A stretch of DNA of 50,329 nucleotides from contig NZ_LZSC01000008.1 of NCBI RefSeq assembly GCF_001665235.1, positions 1 to 50,329 of the forward strand, in the 5' to 3' direction. Numbering within the stretch: the first letter of the stretch is position 1; each line of letters begins with the position of its first letter. Positions 44,620-50,329 of the stretch are shown piece by piece. The notes under the pieces are model-generated. The model did no database searches. It saw only the letters and a program-made list of their open reading frames with translations, and was not told where the DNA came from. The stretch comes from Mycobacterium sp. 1100029.7. Its GTDB lineage: Bacteria > Actinomycetota > Actinomycetes > Mycobacteriales > Mycobacteriaceae. Position numbers and translations under genes: made by a program.

Positions 44620-45627
44620 GTGAGCTTGCTCGCGCAGAATTCCGACGACGCAGAAGTCCCGGCCGGGGGCGCAGGCGACGGCGATTTCTCCGCCCTCGCC
44701 GAGCCATATCGGCGCGAACTGCTCGCGCACTGCTACCGGATGACCGGGTCGCTGCACGACGCCGAGGATCTGGTGCAGGACACGCTGCTGCGGGCCTGGA
44801 AGGCCTACGACCGATTCGAAGGCAAGTCGTCGCTGCGCACCTGGCTGCACCGCATCGCCACCAACACCTGCCTGAGCGCGCTGGAGGGCCGGCAACGGCG
44901 TCCGCTACCCACCGGGCTCGGCGGTTCCAGTTCGGATCCGACGGCCGAACTGGTGGAACGTCGCGAGGTCCCCTGGCTGGAGCCGCTGCCCGATTTGGCC
45001 GAGGATACCGCGGACCCGTCGGTCATCGTGGGCTCCCGTGAGTCGGTGCGCCTGGCATTTATCGCTGCGCTGCAACATCTTTCACCTCGACAGCGGGCGG
45101 TATTGCTGCTGCGCGACGTGCTGCAGTGGCGATCTTCGGAGGTGGCCGAGGCGATCGGTACCACCACGACCGCGGTCAACAGCCTGCTGCAGCGGGCCCG
45201 CGCCCAGCTGGAGAACGTCGGCCCCAGCTCGAGTGATCGTCTGGCGGCACCGGATTCGACGGAAGCGCAGGACCTGCTGGCCCGCTACATCACGGCGTTC
45301 GAGACCTACGATGTCGACCGGCTGGTGGAGCTGTTCACCGCCGAGGCGGTCTGGGAAATGCCGCCCTACACCGGTTGGTACCAGGGCCCGGACGCCATCG
45401 TCACGCTTATTCACCAGCAGTGCCCCGCCGAATCTCCGGGCGATATGCGGATGCTTCCGCTGGTCGCCAACGGCCAACCGGCCGTGGCGATGTACATGCG
45501 GGCTGGCGCGCAGCACGTCGCATTCCAGCTGCATGTGCTGGATGTCCGCCCCGACGGGATATCACGTGTGGTTGCATTTCTGGACGACGCGTTGTTCGAG
45601 AAGTTCGGGCTGCCTCGATCCCTGTGA
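44620..45627 (+). CDS. sigG: ECF sigma factor SigG with C-terminal SnoaL-like domain
   Basis: Extracytoplasmic-function sigma factor, about 335 residues. Region 2 is YRRELLAHCYRMTGSLHDAEDLVQDTLLRAWKAY; region 4 is LSPRQRAVLLLRDVLQWRSSEVAEAIGTTTTAVNSLLQRARAQL. A SnoaL-like domain of about 130 residues follows (ARYITAFETYDVDRLVELF and WEMPPYTGWYQGPDAIVTLI); in related sigma factors it tunes activity in place of an anti-sigma factor. GTG 44620 aligns with the recalled SigG core; ATG 44572 would add 16 residues. In M. tuberculosis SigG is linked to the SOS/stress response. A hydrolase gene follows 35 bases later on the same strand and may be its target. Confidence 0.9.
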   Translation: MSLLAQNSDDAEVPAGGAGDGDFSALAEPYRRELLAHCYRMTGSLHDAEDLVQDTLLRAWKAYDRFEGKSSLRTWLHRIATNTCLSALEGRQRRPLPTGLGGSSSDPTAELVERREVPWLEPLPDLAEDTADPSVIVGSRESVRLAFIAALQHLSPRQRAVLLLRDVLQWRSSEVAEAIGTTTTAVNSLLQRARAQLENVGPSSSDRLAAPDSTEAQDLLARYITAFETYDVDRLVELFTAEAVWEMPPYTGWYQGPDAIVTLIHQQCPAESPGDMRMLPLVANGQPAVAMYMRAGAQHVAFQLHVLDVRPDGISRVVAFLDDALFEKFGLPRSL

Positions 45628-45662
45628 CGGGCGGCTGCGGACCGGTCAGAAGGGTATAGCCC

Positions 45663-47075
45663 ATGGCGGAGTCCCCCAGCACCACACCGATGCCCGGCAA
45701 ACCGCTGTTGCTGTTGGGCGGGTTCGACATTCGTGAGTTGGGTTACGTCGCCGAGGAGTTCCTGGTCTCGGGAACCGCGTCGTCGTATCGCCCCGCCGCG
45801 GAGTTGGCCTCCGACGGCCGGTGGGAGGTCACTCCCGCCGACACCGCCGAGTACACCACCCGAATCGTGGTGCTGACGCCGGCCGACCAGGCCCGGTTCA
45901 ACGGAACGGTCCTGGTCGAATGGCTCAACGTCAGTGGTGGTATCGATGCCCCCGCGGTGTGGATGATGGCCCACCGCGAGATCATTCGCGCCGGCTACGC
46001 CTACGTCGCGGTGTCGACGCAAAAAGTGGGCGTGGACGGCGGCGCCAGTCTGCTGGGCTTCGACATGTCACTCAAGAGCCAGGACGCCACCCGGTACGGC
46101 GCGCTGGATCATCCCGGCGATGCGTTCTGCTACGACATGTTCTCGCAGTCCGGCACGCTCGCCCGCAATGCCGACATCCTGCGCGGGCTGGTGGCCGAAC
46201 ACGTTGTCGCACTTGGCGAATCGCAGTCGGCGATGTTCCTGACCACCTATGTCAACGCCGTCGACCCGCTCGCCGAAGTCTACGACGGCTTCCTGGTGCA
46301 TTCCCGATTCGCTTCCGCGGCACCACTGGACGGCGGCTCCGTCCTCGACGAGTTGCAGCTGAACGTGCCGCAGGCCGTCAAGTTCCGTCCGGACCTGCGA
46401 GTGCCGCTCGTCACGATCATCACCGAAACCGATCTGTTCGGCGCGGTCCGGCACGGCTTCTACTTCGCCCGGCAACCGGACAACCAATGGCTGCGGGTCT
46501 GGGAGATCCCGGGCGCCGCGCATGCCGACAACTACACGATCCAGGTGGCCCCGATCGATACCGGTGCCGCGCCACTGCACGACATCGTGTCCGCTTACGC
46601 ACCCACCGACATGTTGATGGGTCGACAACTCGACCACTTCATCAACTTCGCTCCGCAGCACCACTACGTTGTGCAAGCCGCGATCGCCGCACTGAACACC
46701 TGGGTTCGCACCGGGCAACCAGCCCCGGCTGCCCCGCCCATCGAGATGCGCGAAGCCGAAGTGCCGCAGCCGGTTCTGGATGCACAGGGCCTGGCCCGAG
46801 GCGGATTGCGGACACCGTGGGTGGATGTGCCGATTGCCCGAACATCCGGTGACGGCGCCTGGGACAACACCCCGGAAAACGTCATGTCGGCCATCTTCGG
46901 CTCCGGCGAACCGTTCGACGACGACACGCTGCGCCGGCTCTACCCGGGCGGCGCAGCGGAGTACCTGGACCGTTTCACCGCCGCATTGGACGCGGCGATC
47001 CAGTCCGGGTTCCTGCTGCCGGCCGACCGCACCGAGATCCTCGAATTGGCGGCCGCGATCTACCCGGGAAGCTGA
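45663..47075 (+). CDS. Large alpha/beta-hydrolase domain protein
   Basis: A 470-residue protein of the family annotated as alpha/beta-hydrolase domain (Abhydrolase_10 type). Visible features are GTVLVEWLNVSGGIDAPAVWM, the likely nucleophile motif VALGESQSAMFLTTYVNAVD, a conserved DGFLVHSR, PLVTIITETDLFGA, and EIPGAAHADNY, where the His may complete a triad. No signal peptide is seen. The substrate is unknown. It starts 35 bases after sigG without an obvious promoter between them, so co-transcription is likely. In M. tuberculosis I recall a pirin-like gene after sigG, so this neighbour differs. Confidence 0.8.
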   Translation: MAESPSTTPMPGKPLLLLGGFDIRELGYVAEEFLVSGTASSYRPAAELASDGRWEVTPADTAEYTTRIVVLTPADQARFNGTVLVEWLNVSGGIDAPAVWMMAHREIIRAGYAYVAVSTQKVGVDGGASLLGFDMSLKSQDATRYGALDHPGDAFCYDMFSQSGTLARNADILRGLVAEHVVALGESQSAMFLTTYVNAVDPLAEVYDGFLVHSRFASAAPLDGGSVLDELQLNVPQAVKFRPDLRVPLVTIITETDLFGAVRHGFYFARQPDNQWLRVWEIPGAAHADNYTIQVAPIDTGAAPLHDIVSAYAPTDMLMGRQLDHFINFAPQHHYVVQAAIAALNTWVRTGQPAPAAPPIEMREAEVPQPVLDAQGLARGGLRTPWVDVPIARTSGDGAWDNTPENVMSAIFGSGEPFDDDTLRRLYPGGAAEYLDRFTAALDAAIQSGFLLPADRTEILELAAAIYPGS

Positions 47076-47089
47076 ACCGCTACGCGGGT

Positions 47090-47941
47090 TCACTGTTCGG
47101 CGGCAAGCACATCGCGCACCGCAGCGTCGACGGTGTTCAGCACCTCCGGATCCACCCCGGAGCGGCCACGCACCAAGATCGACGCACAGTTGGGCGCCGG
47201 CAGCCCCGCGGCCGCGCACAGCCCGTCGGGAAGCTTTCCGATCTTCGGTAGCAGCGCCAACCCGAGTCCGGCCCGCACCGCCGCGTAAAGTCCGGCCAGG
47301 TCGGCACATTCGGCGGCGACCTCGTAAGCAATGCCCTGCTCCTCGAGGATCGAGAAGGCCGGCTCGCGCAACGTGCAGGGCTCGGCATAGATCACCAGCG
47401 GTAGCGGGTGGCCCTGGCGAGGGCTGTATGTTCGCGAGGAAACCCACTGCAGTGCAACAATTCCCGACGCATTGGCTCGATCCAGTCCCGACCCGTCCAG
47501 CATGATCGCCAGGTCCACCAGCCCACGGTCGATCGCGTCCGCCAGTGAGACGTTGCGATCGAGCCGGAAGCGTGGACGCCGATCGGGCAGCCGCTCGCGC
47601 AGCACGCTGGTCAGCGCAGGCAGCATCACGTCCGCGCCGTGTTCGGTGGCGCCGACCGTCAGCACCCGGGGCTCGGTGGCACCCAGGTCGTAGAGTGCGG
47701 CGTCATGTGCCTTCAAGATCGTGCGCGCATGCCGCAGCACCTTCTGGCCCATGTCGGTGAACAGCACGCCGCGCCCGGATCGCGCGACCACCGGCTCGCC
47801 GACCACGCTCTCGACCTTGCGCAGGTGCGCACTGACCGCCGACTGACTCAGATGCAGCGCGGCGGCCGCCCGGTGGAACCCGCCACAATCGGCGACCGCG
47901 ACGAGGCTGCGCAGCGGCGCGATATCGAGCACCTGAGGCAT
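47090..47941 (-). CDS. LysR-family transcriptional regulator
   Basis: A 283-residue LTTR. The HTH spans residues 7-65: APLRSLVAVADCGGFHRAAAALHLSQSAVSAHLRKVESVVGEP, ending in RSGRGVLFTDMGQKVL. The effector domain includes VLTVGATEHGADVMLPALTSVL and a typical AVRAGLGLALLPKIGKL. ATG 47941 is the natural start. It is divergent from an EamA transporter across 156 bases holding a set of GATCA repeats, the classical layout of a LysR regulator and its target exporter. Confidence 0.92.
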   Translation of the reverse strand: MPQVLDIAPLRSLVAVADCGGFHRAAAALHLSQSAVSAHLRKVESVVGEPVVARSGRGVLFTDMGQKVLRHARTILKAHDAALYDLGATEPRVLTVGATEHGADVMLPALTSVLRERLPDRRPRFRLDRNVSLADAIDRGLVDLAIMLDGSGLDRANASGIVALQWVSSRTYSPRQGHPLPLVIYAEPCTLREPAFSILEEQGIAYEVAAECADLAGLYAAVRAGLGLALLPKIGKLPDGLCAAAGLPAPNCASILVRGRSGVDPEVLNTVDAAVRDVLAAEQ

Positions 47942-47957
47942 AACTCACAACCATAAT

Positions 47958-48050
47958 TTGATCAGCTTTCGCGATCAATTGTTCGGATCAGTGCGCTGTA
48001 TATTCCCGCATTGCCGGGACTTGATCATGATTCGTGATCGATCGCGATCG
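47958..48050. promoter_or_regulatory. Phased GATCA repeats between lysR and eamA genes
   Basis: GATC occurs at 47960, 47973, 47986, 48023, 48036, 48040 and 48046. The first three are GATCA with an exact 13-bp period; 48023 and 48036 are also 13 apart. TTGATC-N9-GATCAA at 47958-47978 is an inverted repeat as well. This looks like the LysR binding region, overlapping its own promoter and reaching toward the transporter promoter. Confidence 0.65.
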
Positions 48051-48097
48051 GCAAAAATCGTTGGACGGCATCGGTCGGTGTTCGCCAGTATTGGGTC

Positions 48098-49081
48098 ATG
48101 CACCTGGCCCGTATGCCGCTGAGCACCGCTTCGGCGGTCACCTTCACGTACGCGATCGGATACCCGATCGGCGCGCTCGCGGTGGCGGAGATGACCCCGA
48201 TGGCCGTCCTGGTATTCCGATTCAGTTTGGCGGCAATCGTTCTCACGGGATGGGCACTCCTGGCCCGGGCGGCGTGGCCGCGCGGCGCCCAGTTCGGTCA
48301 CGTGATCGTCGCCGGCCTGTTGATCCAGGCCGTCCAGTTCTGCTGCCTTTACGAGGCGATGCTGCTGGGCGCCTCGGCGGTGCTGTGCGCGGTCGTGATC
48401 GCGATGAATCCGGTGAGCACGGCAATCCTGGCCGCGGTGTTCCTGCGCGAACGGCTCGGTTGGCTGCGGGTGGGCGCCTTGGTTCTCGGTGTCGTCGCGG
48501 TGCTCGCCGCGTGCTCCAGCCGATTGCTCGGCACGCGCGGTGCCGACCCGGTCCTGGCGCTGCTTGTGGTTGGGCTGCTTGGCCTTTCGGCCGGCGGCGT
48601 GTATCAGCAGCGGTATTGCAAGAATGTCGACTTCCGCACGATGAGTGCCGTGCAGAATGCCGTGGCGTTCGTTCCGGCGGCGTTACTGGCGGCACTCACA
48701 CCGTTTGCCATGCACGACACAGGCAAAGCCGCCGCGGCGGTCGCCGCGATGGTGCTGTTCAACGCGACGCTTGCGGTCAGCCTCTACCTGCGCGCCATCA
48801 GCCTGCACGGCGCGGCGCCAGTGGCGATGCTGTTCGCGATCATCCCCGCGGTGGCGGCAGTGCTGTCGTGGCTGATGCTCGGACAGCGTCCTGACGTCGG
48901 CGTCGGAATCGGCCTGCTTGTCGGAGGATTGGCATGCTGGTTGAACAGCAGGGCCGCCAGGCGCCATCGCGGTGCCGACCAGCAAGCGACTCCGCAACCG
49001 GTCACGATCCCGCAGACGAGTCCGGCCGTTTCTACCGCCGCTGTTGGGCCGGCCTGTGCACAAAGTCGCGACTGGGGATAA
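48098..49081 (+). CDS. EamA/DMT-family exporter
   Basis: A 327-residue membrane protein with ten TM helices in two EamA repeats. The first repeat ends with MNPVSTAILAAVFLRERLGWLRVGALVLGVVAV; the second ends with FAIIPAVAAVLSWLMLGQRPDVGVGIGLLVGG. Family members export amino acids or other metabolites. The last 45 residues (RRHRGADQQATPQP onward) are hydrophilic and poorly conserved. ATG 48098 matches the first TM. It is divergent from the LysR gene and likely regulated by it. The DUF222/HNH gene follows 60 bases later. Confidence 0.87.
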   Translation: MHLARMPLSTASAVTFTYAIGYPIGALAVAEMTPMAVLVFRFSLAAIVLTGWALLARAAWPRGAQFGHVIVAGLLIQAVQFCCLYEAMLLGASAVLCAVVIAMNPVSTAILAAVFLRERLGWLRVGALVLGVVAVLAACSSRLLGTRGADPVLALLVVGLLGLSAGGVYQQRYCKNVDFRTMSAVQNAVAFVPAALLAALTPFAMHDTGKAAAAVAAMVLFNATLAVSLYLRAISLHGAAPVAMLFAIIPAVAAVLSWLMLGQRPDVGVGIGLLVGGLACWLNSRAARRHRGADQQATPQPVTIPQTSPAVSTAAVGPACAQSRDWG

Positions 49082-49141
49082 GGGTGCGAGGCGTGGGGTC
49101 GGCGGCTGAGTTTTGTCGTACCCGGTAGCGATGATGGCGTT

Positions 49142-50329
49142 ATGTCTTCGACCTCGTCTTCGAGCCCGTCCTCGTCAGAGGCGGTGGTTGCGCCCGATCG
49201 TCTTGGGGTGTTGTTCGAGGAGCTGGCGCAGTTAGCGGGTCAGCGCAACGCGGTTGATGGGCGCATCGTGGAGATCGTCGCCCAAATAGATCGCGAGGGG
49301 CTATGCGGCGCTACGGGTGCGCGGTCGATGGCAGCGTTGGTGGCCTGGAAGCTCGGCTCGTCCTCGGCGAATGCTCACACGATCACCACCGTTGCGGGCC
49401 GGCTCGAAGAATTTCCGCGGTGCGCGGCCGGGATGCGCGACGGTCGGCTGTCGTTGGATCAGGTTGGGGTCATCGCGGCGCGGGCGGGCGAGGGTTCTGA
49501 TGAGCATTACGCGCAACTCGCCGCGGTCGCCACGGTCAGCCAGCTGCGCACAGCGATCAAGCTGGAACCGCGGCCCGAATCCGATCCTCGGCCGGAGCCG
49601 CAGCGCTCGATCACCAAGTCCTCCAATGAGGAGTTCACTTGTTGGCGGATCACACTGCCGCGCCTGGATGCGGCGAAATTCGACGCGGCGCTGGCGTCGC
49701 ATCGTGATGCGCTGATCGCCGAGTGGAAACACGATCGCGGCGACTCTGCATCAGCTAGCGCGCCGCCGCTACCGGGCACCGTCGAGGGGTTCATGCGCCT
49801 GGTCGAGGCCGGATGGGACGCCGAAGCGGCCCGCCGGCCACACGGGCAGCACACCACCGTGGTGGTGCACGTCGACATCGAGCAGCGCACTGCCGCATTG
49901 CATTTGGGCCCGCTGCTCACCGACGCCGAACGCGGCTACCTCACCTGCGACGCCACCTGCGAAGTCTGGTTCGAACGTGACGGCCAACTCATCGGCGCCG
50001 GCCGAACGACGCGGGTGATCAACCGACGGCTTCGCCGCGCCCTCGAACACCGCCACCCCACCTGCGCGGTTCCCGGTTGTGGCGCCACCCGCGGTCTGCA
50101 CGCCCACCACATCCGGCACTGGGAAGATGGCGGCCCCACCGAGCTGTCCAACCTGGTCTTGGTCTGCCCGTATCACCATCGGCTGCATCACCGAGGCGTC
50201 ATTACGATCAGCGGACCCGCCGATGATCTCACCGTCGCCGACAACTCCGGCCAACCCCTTGGCGCAGGATCACTTTCGGGCCGCGGTTCCAGCTTGATCG
50301 CTGTGCGCAGCTGGCTGACCGTGGCGACC
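49142..50329 (+). CDS. DUF222 and HNH endonuclease-domain protein (13E12 type), 3' end missing
   Basis: Partial member of the mycobacterial 13E12 repeat family. ATG 49142 opens a Ser-rich start; DUF222 covers about residues 17-290 with LFEELAQLAGQRNAVDGRIVEIV and RDGRLSLDQVGVIAARAGEGSD. The HNH domain follows with HPTCAVPGCGATRGLHAHHIRHW, then EDGGPTELSNLVLVCPYHHRLHH, including the paired CxxC-like Cys and the HH. The true sequence seems to end near GQPLGAGSLSG; the final 55 bases are the fold-back copy, so the last residues shown (from about 50275) are artificial. This family is multicopy in mycobacteria, which can break assemblies. HNH nuclease activity is inferred from motifs. Confidence 0.85.
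   Translation, partial: MSSTSSSSPSSSEAVVAPDRLGVLFEELAQLAGQRNAVDGRIVEIVAQIDREGLCGATGARSMAALVAWKLGSSSANAHTITTVAGRLEEFPRCAAGMRDGRLSLDQVGVIAARAGEGSDEHYAQLAAVATVSQLRTAIKLEPRPESDPRPEPQRSITKSSNEEFTCWRITLPRLDAAKFDAALASHRDALIAEWKHDRGDSASASAPPLPGTVEGFMRLVEAGWDAEAARRPHGQHTTVVVHVDIEQRTAALHLGPLLTDAERGYLTCDATCEVWFERDGQLIGAGRTTRVINRRLRRALEHRHPTCAVPGCGATRGLHAHHIRHWEDGGPTELSNLVLVCPYHHRLHHRGVITISGPADDLTVADNSGQPLGAGSLSGRGSSLIAVRSWLTVAT
50275..50329. repeat. Right-end fold-back: inverted copy of 49525-49579
   Basis: The final 55 bases are the exact reverse complement of 49525-49579 inside the same DUF222/HNH gene; the match stops at base 50274. Exact length 55 at the very end of the sequence points to an assembly-graph k-mer or chimeric fold-back. 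Confidence 0.88.

Overview
This is GC-rich mycobacterial chromosomal DNA, almost certainly from a nontuberculous Mycobacterium. Most genes can be matched, in order and orientation, to the M. tuberculosis segment Rv0216 back to Rv0182c: MaoC hydratase, fadE3, fadD4, pckG, the Rv0210/Rv0209 pair, trmB, Rv0207c, mmpL3, Rv0205, Rv0204c, Rv0203, mmpL11, Rv0201c, omamB/omamA, zmp1, Rv0197, Rv0196, ldt (Rv0192), Rv0191, ricR, ilvD, Rv0188, Rv0187, mymT, bglS, Rv0185, Rv0184, Rv0183 and sigG. Genes I do not place in the M. tuberculosis order are a CoA-transferase, a CD225 protein, an enoyl-CoA hydratase, an ActP-type symporter with its DUF485 partner, a nitrilase, and a LysR/EamA pair. These assignments come from recalled family knowledge and visible motifs, not from searches.

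Region by region. 1-7.6 kb: acyl-CoA/fatty acid genes (CoA-transferase, MaoC hydratase, FadE3, enoyl-CoA hydratase, FadD4) around a small CD225 membrane protein. 6.5-12.8 kb: two lipoproteins, GTP-dependent PEP carboxykinase with a strong 3' hairpin, and a pair of degenerate dynamin-like GTPase relatives. 12.9-25.6 kb: the cell-envelope block with trmB, a NYN protein, MmpL3 (trehalose monomycolate export), membrane proteins, the heme-carrier-like Rv0203 homologue, MmpL11 and the OmamA/OmamB pair. 25.6-36.3 kb: the metalloprotease Zmp1, a molybdopterin oxidoreductase with its TetR regulator and a perfect operator, acetate-type symporter genes divergent from a nitrilase, an L,D-transpeptidase and an MFS exporter. 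36.4-40.2 kb: the copper-responsive RicR regulon, with RicR-type operators in front of ricR/ilvD and in front of the tiny metallothionein gene mymT. 40.2-50.3 kb: beta-glucosidase, a GTGA/GTGA-coupled string ending at a MIRU-like tandem repeat, monoacylglycerol lipase, the ECF sigma factor SigG with a downstream hydrolase, a LysR/EamA pair with phased GATCA sites, and a DUF222/HNH (13E12-type) gene.

Both physical ends of the window carry short exact inverted copies of nearby internal sequence (65 bp on the left, 55 bp on the right). This looks like contig-end fold-back from assembly, so the outermost roughly 70 and 55 bases should not be trusted as genomic. The two end genes are partial for that reason.

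No tRNA, rRNA, CRISPR array, insertion sequence or prophage was seen. The strongest biological leads are the RicR copper circuit overlapping the ilvD promoter region, the uncharacterised Rv0209/Rv0210-type membrane GTPase-like pair, the MIRU-like repeat that encodes a translationally coupled peptide, and several clean palindromes that look like operators.
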